In this document: piece after piece, positions 35,376 through 44,724 of the stretch
Position numbering within the stretch: position 1 is the stretch's first letter
How the letters are laid out: every line of letters begins with the position of its first letter
Assembly: GCF_022606295.1 (NCBI RefSeq)
Contig: NZ_JAHHZS010000016.1
Coordinates: forward strand, 1-64,000
Length of the DNA stretch: 64,000 nucleotides
Direction: 5' to 3'
Source: Arthrobacter bambusae
GTDB lineage: Bacteria; Actinomycetota; Actinomycetes; Actinomycetales; Micrococcaceae
Program-made: the position numbers and the translations under genes
The notes under the pieces: model-generated
What the model was told of the DNA's origin: nothing
The model's input: only the letters and a program-made list of their open reading frames with translations
Databases searched by the model: none

Positions 35376-36098
35376 TCAGGGCAGTTCCGGAGCATCGGAT
35401 GGCGGCTGGTGCCTCAGCCGGAAGAACTCCTGCAGGGCCCCCGGCTTTGGACGCACGGGAACGATGTCCCGGCTCTCCCCCAGCACCGCTTCCATCGTGC
35501 CGAGGGCGAGGAGCTCATCCAGCAGCGCCAAGGTGGGCGGCATGAGCTTGAGCGTTCCGGCGGCTTCGGCATCAAGGATTGCGCGGACCGGCATCCACAG
35601 GGAGGATGACGCTTCCGTGGTCTGGTGCCTTGGCTCGGCACCGGAAACCGGGCAGGCAAGGTAGAAGTAGGTGTCGAAGCGCTTGGGCTGGTCTGCCGGG
35701 GTGACCCAGTTGGCCCACGGACGGAGGGTGGCGGCGTCGAGCTTCACCCCGGCCTCTTCGAAAACCTCGCGCTGCGCGGCCGCCAGTACGCGGCCGGCGT
35801 TGAAGCGGGCGGAAGAGGGCTCGACGGCGATGCTGCTCCGGTGCCACGCGGCGGCGTGCCGCTCCACGACGTCGTCCGCGAAGTCCCAGCCGGAGCTGTC
35901 CGCTTGGTCCACCCGCCCGCCGGGGAAAACGACCATTCCCGCGGCAAAGTCCATCGTGGTCACCCGGTGCTGGACGAACACTTCCAAAGCGCGCGCCGCA
36001 TCTTGAGAGCCCTCCGGAACCGCGGCGTCGCGGACCAGGATCACGCTCGCGGCGAGTCTCGGTTCGGCCGTGCTGTTCGCTTCGTCAATCCCTGCCAA
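35376..36098 (-). CDS. NUDIX hydrolase
   Basis: A 240-residue pyrophosphohydrolase-like protein. The Nudix box core QREVFEEAGV follows GRVLAAA, and FPGGRVDQADSSGWDFADDV is a conserved early segment; the family includes actinobacterial NUDT19-like enzymes that act on CoA derivatives, but the substrate is unknown. Translation starts at TTG 36098 with GAGGAG seven bases upstream. A P2 palindrome lies just upstream. Confidence 0.85.
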   Translation of the reverse strand: MAGIDEANSTAEPRLAASVILVRDAAVPEGSQDAARALEVFVQHRVTTMDFAAGMVVFPGGRVDQADSSGWDFADDVVERHAAAWHRSSIAVEPSSARFNAGRVLAAAQREVFEEAGVKLDAATLRPWANWVTPADQPKRFDTYFYLACPVSGAEPRHQTTEASSSLWMPVRAILDAEAAGTLKLMPPTLALLDELLALGTMEAVLGESRDIVPVRPKPGALQEFFRLRHQPPSDAPELP

Positions 36099-36129
36099 GA
36101 CCGCTCCTCTGCCTGCGCTTCTGCGTCAC

Positions 36130-36217
36130 ATTCTGCTGGATCATTCTCCCAGTTTCCGCGGCAGCCCGCGTCATTCCGGGCCGGACTGCGCCCAACCCGC
36201 GAGTGATCCAGCAGAAT
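36130..36217. repeat. P2 palindrome, copy 1
   Basis: ATTCTGCTGGATCA (36130-36143) and TGATCCAGCAGAAT (36204-36217) are perfect 14-bp inverted repeats separated by 60 GC-rich bases. The right arm extends to the 16-mer TGATCCAGCAGAATCC, which is identical to part of the copy at 41459. It lies between the NUDIX gene and the TPP riboswitch. Confidence 0.8.
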
Positions 36218-36297
36218 CCGCCGATTCGCGTTCCGGCACAGCGCCCGCAACCCCGTCAAGGTGTAAACTGAACCACGCCCAAAAGGGCGGATTGATG

Positions 36298-36417
36298 ACG
36301 ACAGGGGAGCGCCGCCGTCGGGCTCGCAGCAATGCGGCACGGAGGACGGGCGCTGAGAGTGCGGACAGCCGCAGACCCTCGAACCTGATCCGGCTAGTAC
36401 CGGCGCAAGGGAGTCGA
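36298..36417 (+). ncRNA. TPP riboswitch
   Basis: The conserved elements are in order: ACAGGGGAGC near 36301, GCGCTGAGAGTGCGG at 36350-36364, CCGCAGACCCTCGAACCTGA at 36369-36388 and the closing GCAAGGGAG at 36405-36413. It lies in the leader of ykoEDC and so links import of thiamine precursors to thiamine pyrophosphate level. The P3 arm carries an extra stem of ~40 bases. A possible -10 (TAAACT) is at 36264-36269. Confidence 0.95.
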
Positions 36418-36480
36418 GTTCTCATAGTGTCCGGAACCGGCGCGGCGGAAGCCGCCCGCAGGAAACCGGAAACACTTTCC

Positions 36481-36499
36481 CCTCCTGTTCCTCAGGAGG
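36481..36499 (+). promoter_or_regulatory. Hairpin that hides the ykoE ribosome-binding site
   Basis: CCTCCTG (36481-36487) pairs with CAGGAGG (36493-36499) around a TTCCT loop. The right arm is the Shine-Dalgarno sequence of ykoE. Together with the TPP riboswitch 64 bases upstream it fits control of translation initiation rather than termination. Confidence 0.7.
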
Positions 36500-36504
36500 A
36501 CAAA

Positions 36505-37134
36505 ATGACTGGTATTTCTGCAAAGCGGGGCCTCACCAAGCCTGCCTACAATTGGCGCGTCGTGGACATTGTCGTGGCGGCGCTGATCTCCATCGCCGGT
36601 GGCGTGATCTTCTGGGCATGGGACCAGATGGCTCTGGTTGCCACGCCTATGTCCGCCGGCTACCCGCCCCTGAGCGGCCTGATCGCCGGCGGGTGGATGA
36701 TTCCGGCAGTCTTGGGCATGCTCATCGTGCGCAAGCCCGGTGCTGCGATTTTCTGCGAGACGGTGGCTGCCACCAGTGAGCTCATCATGGGTTCGCAGTA
36801 CGGCACCACGGTGCTGATCTCGGGCCTGCTCCAGGGCCTCGGCGCGGAACTCATCTTCCTGGCCTTCATGTACAAGAAGTTCAACCTGCCGGTGTCACTG
36901 CTGGCCGGTGCCGGCGCGGGCCTGTTCTGCGGCCTCAACGATTCCTTCCTGCCGTGGGGCTGGAACATCGCCTACGAACCCGTCGACAAGCTCGCGTACA
37001 TCGTGTTCTGCACCATTTCCGGTGCCGTTATTGCCGGAGCTTTGTCCTGGGTTGCGACACGCGGCCTGGCCAAGACGGGTGTCCTGAGCGCGTTCGCGTC
37101 CCGCAAGGCCGCTTCGGAGCCCGTCTTTTCCTGA
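36505..37134 (+). CDS. ykoE: ECF transporter S component, thiamine-precursor type (YkoE)
   Basis: A 209-residue membrane protein with six helices: VVDIVVAALISIAGGVIFWA, WDQMALVATPM, GGWMIPAVLGMLIVRKPGAA and TSELIMGSQYGTTVLISGLL. This matches YkoE, the substrate-binding subunit of the YkoEDC importer for hydroxymethylpyrimidine or thiamine. AGGAGG precedes the ATG but can be sequestered by a hairpin, downstream of a TPP riboswitch. Its stop overlaps the ykoD start (TGATG). Confidence 0.92.
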   Translation: MTGISAKRGLTKPAYNWRVVDIVVAALISIAGGVIFWAWDQMALVATPMSAGYPPLSGLIAGGWMIPAVLGMLIVRKPGAAIFCETVAATSELIMGSQYGTTVLISGLLQGLGAELIFLAFMYKKFNLPVSLLAGAGAGLFCGLNDSFLPWGWNIAYEPVDKLAYIVFCTISGAVIAGALSWVATRGLAKTGVLSAFASRKAASEPVFS

Positions 37135-38756
37135 TGCCCAGTCCTGATTCCGGCACCCCTGCTGCGGTGCGACCCGCCGCCATTTCCGCCCAAGGCTGGG
37201 GCTGGCGGCACGCCGGCCGCACCACGCAGGCCATCCATGCCCTCGACCTGGACATCCGCCCGGGCGAGCGCGTGCTCCTGCTCGGCCCCTCGGGCGCGGG
37301 CAAGTCGACGCTCCTGCATGCACTGGCCGGTGTGCTGGGCGAGGAAGGGGACGACGCCGACGAGACCGGCTCGTTGCTGGTGGACGGCGTGTCGCCGAAG
37401 GCCCAGCGGGGCCGTGCCGGACTCATGCAGCAGGACCCGGAAACCCAGGTGGTGCTTTCCCGGTTGGGCGACGACGTCGCGTTCGGTGCCGAGAACCTCT
37501 GCGTGCCGCGGGAAGAGATCTGGAAGCGCGTCGGTGAAGCGCTCGACGACGTCGGGCTGCGGAATAGCGCGAGCGGCAACTTTGCGCTCGACCACCCGAC
37601 GTCGGCCCTCTCCGGCGGGCAGAAACAGCGCCTTGCGCTGGCCGGCATCCTGGCGATGCGGCCGGGATTGATCCTGCTGGACGAGCCGACCGCCAACCTG
37701 GACCCCGCCGGCGTGCTGGAGGTCCGTGACGCCGTGGGCCGCTGCCTCGACAAGACCGGCGCCACGTTGGTGGTGGTGGAGCACCGGGTCTCCGTCTGGA
37801 AAGACCTCGTGGACCGGATCGTGGTGCTCCAGCCTGGCAGTTCTTCCTCTGCGGGGGGCTCGACGCCGGCGGTTCTCCTGGACGGCGATCCCGAGACGGT
37901 GCTGGTTCAGGCAAGGGACATGCTCATTGCTGCGGGCGTCTGGGTGCCCGGGTACGTCCCGGCCACCCGGCCACGTTCGGGTACAGCGGCCGGCTCGGGG
38001 GCCGGCTTCGAGGCGGGGAGCTCCGGGGCGTCGGGAGGGGAGTTGCTCCTCGCCACCCGGGAGCTCGCAGTGTCCCGTGAACGGTCGCGGCGCCGGGGTT
38101 TCACGACGATCCCGCCGCTTCCCGTGCAGTCCGGTCTCGACGCCGAGGTGCTCGCCGGGCAGGCCCTGACCATCACGGGCCCCAACGGCGCCGGAAAATC
38201 CACCTTCGCCTTGACCCTCGCGGGGCTGCTGGCGCCGGTGTCCGGCGCGGTGACTGCCGCCGTCGGGCTCAGCGACGGCGCCGGCACGGACCCGTTCAAG
38301 TGGAAGGCCCAGCAGTTGATCTCGCGCATCGGGACGGTCTTCCAGGAGCCGGAGCACCAGTTTGTCACCGGCCGCGTGCTCGACGAGCTCATGTTCGGCC
38401 CCAAGCACCTTGGCCACGGCGAGGAGCGGGTGGACGAATTGCTGGAGCGTCTGCGCCTTCGGCATCTGGTGGACGCCAATCCGTACACGCTCTCCGGGGG
38501 CGAAAAGCGCCGGCTGTCCGTGGCCACGGTGCTCGCCGCGCACCCCCGGGTCCTGGTGCTGGACGAGCCCACCTTTGGCCAGGACGCGAACACGTGGGCT
38601 GAGCTTGCCTCGTTCCTGTCCGAACTGCTCGATGCAGGAACCTCCGTTGTGTCGGTGACTCACGATCGGGAATTCAGCTCCGTCCTGGGTGGCACCGAGA
38701 TGCGGCTCGAGCCTGCGCTCCGGGGCGGGGCCCGGCAGGAAGCAGGTGCGGCATGA
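37134..38756 (+). CDS. ykoD: ECF transporter ATPase with two ABC domains (YkoD)
   Basis: A 540-residue double ATP-binding protein. Domain 1: Walker A GPSGAGKSTLL, signature LSGGQKQRLALAG, Walker B LILLDEPTANLDP. Domain 2: GPNGAGKSTFALTLAGLL, LSGGEKRRLSVATV and VLVLDEPTFGQD. A Gly/Ser/Ala-rich linker of ~50 residues separates them. It powers the YkoE/YkoC module. The start overlaps the ykoE stop and its end overlaps ykoC (ATGA). Confidence 0.93.
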   Translation: MPSPDSGTPAAVRPAAISAQGWGWRHAGRTTQAIHALDLDIRPGERVLLLGPSGAGKSTLLHALAGVLGEEGDDADETGSLLVDGVSPKAQRGRAGLMQQDPETQVVLSRLGDDVAFGAENLCVPREEIWKRVGEALDDVGLRNSASGNFALDHPTSALSGGQKQRLALAGILAMRPGLILLDEPTANLDPAGVLEVRDAVGRCLDKTGATLVVVEHRVSVWKDLVDRIVVLQPGSSSSAGGSTPAVLLDGDPETVLVQARDMLIAAGVWVPGYVPATRPRSGTAAGSGAGFEAGSSGASGGELLLATRELAVSRERSRRRGFTTIPPLPVQSGLDAEVLAGQALTITGPNGAGKSTFALTLAGLLAPVSGAVTAAVGLSDGAGTDPFKWKAQQLISRIGTVFQEPEHQFVTGRVLDELMFGPKHLGHGEERVDELLERLRLRHLVDANPYTLSGGEKRRLSVATVLAAHPRVLVLDEPTFGQDANTWAELASFLSELLDAGTSVVSVTHDREFSSVLGGTEMRLEPALRGGARQEAGAA

Positions 38757-39559
38757 GGGAAGCCTTGACACTGCGCGGCAACAATGCCCTCCTGACACGC
38801 GCCAATCCGTTGGCCAAGTTCGTGTCGGTCTTCCTGATCACCCTGGTGCTGGCGTTGTCCATCGACCTGGTGTCGGCTTCGACGGCGCTCTTGGGCGAAC
38901 TGGCGTTGTTCCCGCTCGCGGGCCTTACCGTGCGTTTGCTCTGGCAGCGCGGCTGGCCGTTGATCATCGCGGCGATACTGGGCGGCTGGAGCACAGCGAT
39001 CCTGTCGGCTGGCAGCGGCAGGACACTGCTCGACGTCGGGATCTGGTCAATCAGCGAAGGCTCGCTCCAGCTGGGAGTCGGCTTCATGCTGCGCGGCCTT
39101 GCCATAGCGCTTCCGGCCATCCTCCTGATGAGTTGCACCGACCCCACCGATCTTGCCGATGCGCTGGCACAGAAGGCGAAACTGCCGCACCGTTTTGTCC
39201 TGGGTACCTTGGCCGCGCTGCGGCTCGTGGGGCTCATGGCGGAGGAGTGGCAGACCATCGGCATGGCCCGGCGCGCGCGGGGTGTCGGCTCGCACGGAAG
39301 CCCGCCGCAACGGGTCAAGGCCATGCTCGGCCAAAGCTTCGGGCTGCTGGTCCAGGCGATCCGTCGGGCGTCCCGCTTGGCCGTGACCATGGAGGCGCGG
39401 GGCTTCGGCGGGGGACAGCGGACCTGGGCCCGCGAATCAAGCTACAGCCGCCTGGACGTCTGGGTTCTGGCCGGCGGGGTGGTCATCGCAGCCGCAGCCG
39501 TGCTCGCGGCCCAATGGGCAGGGACGTGGCACTTCGTCTGGCTGAAGCAACCCAACTAG
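38753..39559 (+). CDS. ykoC: ECF transporter transmembrane (T) component (YkoC)
   Basis: A 268-residue EcfT-like membrane protein: NPLAKFVSVFLITLVLALSI at the N-terminus, and the coupling helices with the conserved A-R-G motifs MARRARGVGSHG and TMEARGFGGGQRTWAR that contact the ATPase. Last gene of the TPP-riboswitch operon. The final codons CCC-AAC-TAG lie inside a P1 palindrome, so the repeat provides its stop codon. Confidence 0.92.
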   Translation: MREALTLRGNNALLTRANPLAKFVSVFLITLVLALSIDLVSASTALLGELALFPLAGLTVRLLWQRGWPLIIAAILGGWSTAILSAGSGRTLLDVGIWSISEGSLQLGVGFMLRGLAIALPAILLMSCTDPTDLADALAQKAKLPHRFVLGTLAALRLVGLMAEEWQTIGMARRARGVGSHGSPPQRVKAMLGQSFGLLVQAIRRASRLAVTMEARGFGGGQRTWARESSYSRLDVWVLAGGVVIAAAAVLAAQWAGTWHFVWLKQPN

Positions 39560-39616
39560 CTCGCATTTGTTGTCGTTTTGGCGCCTCATAACGACAACAA
39601 CTGTTAGTCAGTTGGG
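39551..39616. repeat. P1 palindrome, copy 2 (66 bp)
   Basis: Outer arms CCCAACTAGCTCGCA and TGTTAGTCAGTTGGG; inner stem TTGTCGTTTT / ATAACGACAA. The left arm gives the last two sense codons and TAG stop of ykoC. Confidence 0.9.
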
Positions 39617-39927
39617 TGCGCCAGATCCAATCCAGGCGGGCGTCGTCGTCGATGGCTGCCGCCAGCCTGATCGGGTTCGGAAAGGGACAGGCCGCTTCGG
39701 GGGTTCACTCGAGAGAGGCTTTCGCGGCGGGTGCGAACCTGTCAACCCCCGGCGCTTTCGGTGCCCGGAATCCGGCGGGGAATTTTGTTGACCCCCAGGT
39801 TCGTTGTAATTCACGAGTGACCAACTTCAGACCATGAATATCGCACGAGGCGACTATTGTTCGACGGAATCGGCGTGTTGCGTCACAAAATCTCTGATCA
39901 ATAGACCATCTGTGATATTTGTTGATT
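39617..39927. other. Intergenic region before the HTH-MurA gene
   Basis: This 311-base stretch becomes AT-richer toward its right end. I see no convincing gene or structured RNA. A GATATT hexamer (39914-39919) lies nine bases before the next ATG, which has no Shine-Dalgarno sequence, so a leaderless transcript is likely. A short plus-strand open frame from 39616 lacks a ribosome-binding site. Confidence 0.5.
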
Positions 39928-41451
39928 ATGACTCAACCGACTGCCGAACATGTAGGTCTCCTTCTTCGTGACGCCCGCGGCGAAAAGGGTTGGACGCAGG
40001 GACAGCTAGCCTCGGAACTGGGCACCAGCCAAAGCGCCATTGCACGCATGGAACAGGGCAAGCAGAATCTCAGCCTCCGCATGATTGAGCGCCTTGAGTC
40101 GATCTTCGGGCGAACCATCGTCAAGGTCGGAAAACGGCAGATGACCCACCTGCGCGTGGAAGGCGGACGCACGCTCTCGGGCTCGGTGGACGTCAACAGC
40201 AGCAAGAATGCCGGCGTCGCACTGCTTTGCGCGAGCCTCATCAACCGCGGCACCACCACCTTGCGCCGGCTTGCCCGGATCGAAGAAGTCAACCGGATCG
40301 TCGAGGTCCTGACCTCCATCGGCGTCGAATGCACCTGGCTGAACGGCAACGATCTGCGCATCCGCCGCCCGGAAACCCTGGACCTCGCCTCCATGGACGT
40401 GGAGGCCGCGCGGCGAACCCGCAGCGTCATCATGCTGCTCGGCCCGCTCCTCGATGAGGCTGCCTCATACCAACTGCCCTACGCTGGCGGTTGCGATCTC
40501 GGGACCCGGACCGTGGAACCGCACATGCAGGCGTTGCGGCAGTTCGGACTCTCGGTGGAGGCCAAGTCCGGCTTCTATTCCGTGCAGGCCCCGCCGGCCG
40601 ACGGCGAGGACCGCACTTTCGTGCTTACGGAGCGCGGCGACACCGTAACCGAGAACGCCATCATGGCCGCCGCGCACCGCAGCGGTACCACCGTGATCCG
40701 CAATGCCAGCCCCAATTACATGGTGCAGGACCTCTGTTTCTACCTGCAGAGGCTCGGTGTGCTGATCGACGGCATCGGCACAACCACCCTCAAGATCACG
40801 GGCCGTCCGGCGGTCGACGTCGACATCGAGTACTTCCCGTCGGAAGACCCCATCGAGGCCATGAGCCTGATCACTGCGGGCATCGTGACCAACTCGGAAG
40901 TCACCATTTGCAGAGTCCCCATCGAGTTCATGGAGATCGAACTGGCCACGCTTGAGCAGATGGGCCAGCAACTCGACATCTCGGGGGAGTATTTCGCGCG
41001 CAACGGGCGGACGCGCTTGGTTGATGTCACCACCAAGCCATCGCGATTGCGTGCGCCGGAGGACAAGATCCACCCCATGCCGTTCCCCGGGCTGAACATC
41101 GACAACTTGCCGTTCTTCGCGGTCATCGCCGGCAATGCCGAGGGCCAGACCATGATCCACGACTGGGTCTACGAGAACAGGGCAATCTACCTGACCGAGC
41201 TCAACAAGCTCGGCGCCCAGGTCCAACTCCTCGATCCCCACCGCATCTATGTCAATGGCCCCACCAAGTGGCGTGGTGCCGAAGTCGGATGCCCTCCGGC
41301 CCTCCGGCCCGCAGCTTGCCTGCTGTTGGCCATGCTGGCGGCCCGCGGCACGTCCGAGTTGCGCAACATCTACGTGATTGAGCGCGGCTACGAGGACCTG
41401 GCCGAGCGGCTCAACACCATCGGCGCGAAGATCGAGTACTTCCAGGACTGA
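39928..41451 (+). CDS. XRE-type HTH fused to a MurA-like enolpyruvyl transferase
   Basis: A 507-residue fusion. Residues ~8-60 are a Cro/CI helix-turn-helix ([40 protein letters not shown]). The rest is a UDP-GlcNAc 1-carboxyvinyltransferase (EPSP synthase fold). Landmark residues are kept: SSKNA (the MurA Lys22 site), [14 protein letters not shown] with the PEP-binding cysteine, [16 protein letters not shown] with the conserved Asp, [16 protein letters not shown], and [13 protein letters not shown]. It is probably a second, regulated MurA-type enzyme or a cell-wall-precursor sensor. A P2 palindrome follows. Confidence 0.88.
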   Translation: MTQPTAEHVGLLLRDARGEKGWTQGQLASELGTSQSAIARMEQGKQNLSLRMIERLESIFGRTIVKVGKRQMTHLRVEGGRTLSGSVDVNSSKNAGVALLCASLINRGTTTLRRLARIEEVNRIVEVLTSIGVECTWLNGNDLRIRRPETLDLASMDVEAARRTRSVIMLLGPLLDEAASYQLPYAGGCDLGTRTVEPHMQALRQFGLSVEAKSGFYSVQAPPADGEDRTFVLTERGDTVTENAIMAAAHRSGTTVIRNASPNYMVQDLCFYLQRLGVLIDGIGTTTLKITGRPAVDVDIEYFPSEDPIEAMSLITAGIVTNSEVTICRVPIEFMEIELATLEQMGQQLDISGEYFARNGRTRLVDVTTKPSRLRAPEDKIHPMPFPGLNIDNLPFFAVIAGNAEGQTMIHDWVYENRAIYLTELNKLGAQVQLLDPHRIYVNGPTKWRGAEVGCPPALRPAACLLLAMLAARGTSELRNIYVIERGYEDLAERLNTIGAKIEYFQD

Positions 41452-41458
41452 CGGCGTC

Positions 41459-41492
41459 GGATTCTGCACGATCATGTGATCCAGCAGAATCC
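41459..41492. repeat. P2 palindrome, copy 2
   Basis: GGATTCTGC-AC-GATCA and TGATC-CA-GCAGAATCC form a stem with a two-base internal mismatch and a short TG loop. The right arm is the same 16-mer as in the copy at 36130. It begins eight bases after the stop of the HTH-MurA gene and may act as its terminator. Confidence 0.8.
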
Positions 41493-41537
41493 TTCAGCGG
41501 CGCCCCCAAAATCTCGATCTGTCTCCGCAAGGCTGCC

Positions 41538-42809
41538 ATGGCGCACAATTGTTCCGTGCGCACTTTTGGTGTGGAAGAGGAATTGCTGATCGTCGATCCC
41601 GTGACCGGCGAGCCGCTCGCGCTTGCCGACGCGCTCCTCGCTGGCGCTGCCGATGGTGGCCTTGAGGGCCCGGCCCACGACGGCCCCGAACCCGGACCCA
41701 CCCTTGACGAGGTCGACGGCCCCGATACCGGCCTAAGCCACGAACTCAAGCTTGAGCAGATCGAAACCCAGACCCGGCCATGCCGCAGCTATGCCGAGCT
41801 CTTACACCAGATCCGCAGGGGCCGGGGCCTCGCGAGTCACGCCGCACGGCGCCACGGCGCGCGGATCGCCGCGTTGGCCACGTCGCCCGTGGATGCCGCG
41901 TTGCACACCACTCCGGATCCCCGGTATGCCATCATGCTCGAACGCTTCGGCATCACCGCACACGAACAGCTCACGTGCGGATTCCACGTCCACACCTCGA
42001 TCGAGTCTCCCGAGGAGGGCGTGATGGTCCTGGACCGCATCCGGGACAAGCTCGCCGTCTTCACCGCGATGAGCGCCAACTCCCCCTACTGGCGGGGGCT
42101 GGCCACGGGCTTTGAAAGCTATCGGACGCAAGCATGGAACCGCTGGCCTTCGTCGGGGCCGTCAGCCATCTTCGGATCCCTTGCCTCCTACCGGCGGGTT
42201 GTCCGGAGGCTCATCGAAACGGGAGTGTTGCTGGACGAGGGGATGGTCTACTTCGACGCCAGGCTTTCCCGGCACGTTCCCACGGTAGAGGTCCGGGTGG
42301 CCGATGTCTGCCTCCGGGCCGAGGATGCGGCGCTCATCGCCGTCCTTGTCAGGGCCCTCGTTGAGACGTCTGTTCGTGAATACCATGCCGGAATAGAGCC
42401 GGCGGCCGTGCCCACGGCGCTTCTGCGGATGGCGTCCTGGCAGGCAAGCAACTTCGGCCTGCGCACCGAGCTGCTGGACTTCGGGACCTTCCGCCCTGAG
42501 CCCGCCGCGGACGTTGTCTGGTCCTTGGTGGAGTATCTGGAACCTGTGCTCGCCGAACAGGGCGAATTCGACTTGGTCCAAACCGGCGTGGCAGCCATCC
42601 TGGGCCGTGGCAATGGCGCCATCGAGCAGCGTGGTGTTGCCGAACGCTGGAGCGGCAGCAACGGGGGCGCGCCCGACGCCGCCGGGCTGGCCGCCGTCGT
42701 CGAGCACGCTGTCCAGATCACGATGCGCTCAGAGCGGGACGAGAGCGACACCAAGCCGCAGCCCGTCCTCACCTGGGTGCGCCAAGACTGGCGCGAAGCG
42801 CCGGGCTAG
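41538..42809 (+). CDS. Carboxylate-amine ligase, YbdK family (glutamate-cysteine ligase family 2)
   Basis: A 423-residue ATP-grasp-like ligase: [20 protein letters not shown] at the N-terminus, [40 protein letters not shown] and [20 protein letters not shown]. YbdK has weak glutamate-cysteine ligase activity; the true substrate of the actinobacterial forms is unclear. AAGG lies eight bases before the ATG. It converges on metZ with a four-base overlap of the ends. Confidence 0.88.
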   Translation: MAHNCSVRTFGVEEELLIVDPVTGEPLALADALLAGAADGGLEGPAHDGPEPGPTLDEVDGPDTGLSHELKLEQIETQTRPCRSYAELLHQIRRGRGLASHAARRHGARIAALATSPVDAALHTTPDPRYAIMLERFGITAHEQLTCGFHVHTSIESPEEGVMVLDRIRDKLAVFTAMSANSPYWRGLATGFESYRTQAWNRWPSSGPSAIFGSLASYRRVVRRLIETGVLLDEGMVYFDARLSRHVPTVEVRVADVCLRAEDAALIAVLVRALVETSVREYHAGIEPAAVPTALLRMASWQASNFGLRTELLDFGTFRPEPAADVVWSLVEYLEPVLAEQGEFDLVQTGVAAILGRGNGAIEQRGVAERWSGSNGGAPDAAGLAAVVEHAVQITMRSERDESDTKPQPVLTWVRQDWREAPG

Positions 42810-44014
42810 ACCTGCTTGAGGGCCCGCTCGAGGTCCCCGATGAGGTCGTCCACATCCTCCAGCCCCACCGAAAGCCGCACGACGCCGTCGCTCAGGCCAA
42901 TGGCTGCGCGGCCTTCCGGACCCATGGCGCGATGCGTGGTGGTGGCGGGGTGCGTGATGAGGGACTTGGAGTCGCCCAGGTTGTTCGAGATGTCGATGAC
43001 GGCGAGCCCGTCCAGCAGCGCGAACGCGGCCTCCTTCGCTGATCGCCCCGCGGAGGGGAGCAGCTCGAAAGTGAGCACCGTTCCGCCGGCCTTCATTTGC
43101 TTCGCGGCGAGCTCGTGCTGCGGGTGCGACTTCAGCAGCGGGTACTTGACCCAGCTGATGGCCGGTTGTGCCTCAAGCCATTCGGCGATCCGCAACGCAG
43201 ATGCCGAGGAGTGATTGACCCGCAGGGCCATCGTCTCCAGGCCTTTGGTCAGGACCCAGGCGTTGAACGCGGAAAGGGACGGCCCGGTGTGCCGCATGAG
43301 TTGCTTGACCGGCCCGTCGATGAACTCCTTGGTGCCCAGGATCGCGCCGCCCAGGACCCGTCCTTGGCCGTCGATGTGCTTGGTGCCGGAGTAGACAATC
43401 ACGTCTGCGCCGAGATCGCCGCAGCGCTGCAGCAAGGGGGTGGCGAAGACGTTGTCGACGACGACCGTGGCGCCCGCCGCGTGGGCAAGCTCGCTCACCG
43501 CGGCAATGTCCACGATTTCCTGCATGGGGTTCGACGGCGACTCGAAGAACACCGCCGTTGTCGGCTCGGACAACGCGGCACGCCATTGGTCGAGGTCCGG
43601 CCCGTCGACGAAGACGGTCTCGACCCCCCAGCGCGGCAGGATCTCGTTGAGGATCACGAAGCAGGAACCGAAGAGCGAGCGGGCGGCAACCACGCGGTCA
43701 CCAGCCGCCAGCAACGCACCGAGGGCGGTGAAGACAGCTGACATGCCCGACGCCGTCGCGAAGCACGCTTCGGTGCCCTCAAGCAGGCGGAGGCGCTCCT
43801 GGAAGGTGGCGACCGAAGGGTTGCCGTAACGGGAGTAGACGAAGCGTTCGTCCTCGCCTGTGAAGGCACGCTCGGCAGCCGCGGCGGACTGGTAGACGAA
43901 ACCGGAGTTCAAGAAGACGGCTTCGGACGTTTCCTGGAAGTTGGTACGGTCAAGACCGCCGCGGACTGCCTGGGTGTCAGGGCTCCAGCTGGCGGCGTCA
44001 GGATTGAAAGTCAC
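42806..44014 (-). CDS. metZ: O-succinylhomoserine sulfhydrylase
   Basis: A 402-residue PLP enzyme that makes homocysteine from O-succinylhomoserine (or O-acetylhomoserine) and sulfide. [20 protein letters not shown] and [20 protein letters not shown], which holds the PLP-binding lysine, are diagnostic; [17 protein letters not shown] is the cofactor-contact stretch. It ends the DUF1737-rhodanese-metZ operon, one base after the rhodanese stop, under a SAM-IV riboswitch. Confidence 0.93.
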   Translation of the reverse strand: MTFNPDAASWSPDTQAVRGGLDRTNFQETSEAVFLNSGFVYQSAAAAERAFTGEDERFVYSRYGNPSVATFQERLRLLEGTEACFATASGMSAVFTALGALLAAGDRVVAARSLFGSCFVILNEILPRWGVETVFVDGPDLDQWRAALSEPTTAVFFESPSNPMQEIVDIAAVSELAHAAGATVVVDNVFATPLLQRCGDLGADVIVYSGTKHIDGQGRVLGGAILGTKEFIDGPVKQLMRHTGPSLSAFNAWVLTKGLETMALRVNHSSASALRIAEWLEAQPAISWVKYPLLKSHPQHELAAKQMKAGGTVLTFELLPSAGRSAKEAAFALLDGLAVIDISNNLGDSKSLITHPATTTHRAMGPEGRAAIGLSDGVVRLSVGLEDVDDLIGDLERALKQV

Positions 44015-44425
44015 TTAGATATTCCCCAGGTTCGTCGGAAGTCCGCGGTTTTTCCAGCCATTCACGGTTCGCTCGCCGTAGCGGTCCGGTTCGCCCTCAA
44101 AGCCCTCGAGGACGTTGTAGGCGGTGTATCCGGCCTGGGTTGCGGCGATCGCGGCCGCGATGGAGCGCTGGCCGGAGCGGCAGAGGAAGACGAGTTCCGT
44201 GCCGTCCCCCTCGGGAGCCTGTTGTGTCAGCTGTTCGATGAAGCGGGTGTTGGGGATGCCGCCGGCCAGGTTCCACTGGATGAACAAGGGATCGTTTTCG
44301 GTGGCTTTGGTGTCCGGGATCCCGATGTGTGCCCACTCGCCTTCGGTGCGGACGTCCACCAAGATGGCGCCCTGCTCGAGCTTGGCCCAGGCGTCGTGCG
44401 GGCTGAGGTCGCCTGCGTAGCTCAT
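44015..44425 (-). CDS. Rhodanese-like sulfurtransferase
   Basis: A 136-residue single-domain rhodanese: ILVDVRTEGEWAHIGIPD and the active-site loop LVFLCRSGQRSIAAA with its catalytic cysteine. The position between DUF1737 and metZ suggests a role in delivering sulfur for homocysteine synthesis. The start overlaps the DUF1737 gene by four bases. Confidence 0.92.
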   Translation of the reverse strand: MSYAGDLSPHDAWAKLEQGAILVDVRTEGEWAHIGIPDTKATENDPLFIQWNLAGGIPNTRFIEQLTQQAPEGDGTELVFLCRSGQRSIAAAIAATQAGYTAYNVLEGFEGEPDRYGERTVNGWKNRGLPTNLGNI

Positions 44426-44679
44426 GCGTGGCCCTCGCCGTCGAACTCTTCATCAAGCTGATCCACCGCATTGGCGACGGCGGCATCCGCGCTCGCGATC
44501 GCCGCGGGCAGGACGATGGCTTGTGCCACAATCACGTCCTTGCCGTTGAAAGTCGCGGCCGGGCTGCCGTGCAACACGTATCCCTCTGCGAGGGCGGTGG
44601 AGATCCGCTCGCAGAATTCCTTGGTGTCAGGGCCCGTGATGAGACGGTAGGAGAGTTTTTCCTCGGTGGGTTCAGGCAT
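44422..44679 (-). CDS. DUF1737 domain protein
   Basis: An 85-residue protein with the DUF1737 pattern LSYRLITGPDTKEFCERIST, ALAEGYVLHGSPAATFNG and VIVAQAIVLP. The C-terminal ~30 residues are acidic. No biochemical role is known. As first gene after the SAM-IV riboswitch it belongs to the methionine/sulfur operon. Confidence 0.85.
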   Translation of the reverse strand: MPEPTEEKLSYRLITGPDTKEFCERISTALAEGYVLHGSPAATFNGKDVIVAQAIVLPAAIASADAAVANAVDQLDEEFDGEGHA

Positions 44680-44724
44680 TGGTGCTCCTCAGTCACGCTT
44701 GCAGTTCGAAAGTGTCGATACGCC

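Noticed and set aside
36070..36504. Forward open frame upstream of ykoE
   Set aside because: It runs through a P2 palindrome and the TPP riboswitch; the real start is the ATG at 36505 with AGGAGG.
36972..38798. 608-codon reverse open frame
   Set aside because: Antisense to ykoD, which has two complete ABC ATPase domains on the other strand.
39616..39837. 73-codon forward open frame after ykoC
   Set aside because: It starts in the P1 palindrome, lacks a ribosome-binding site and has no recognisable content.
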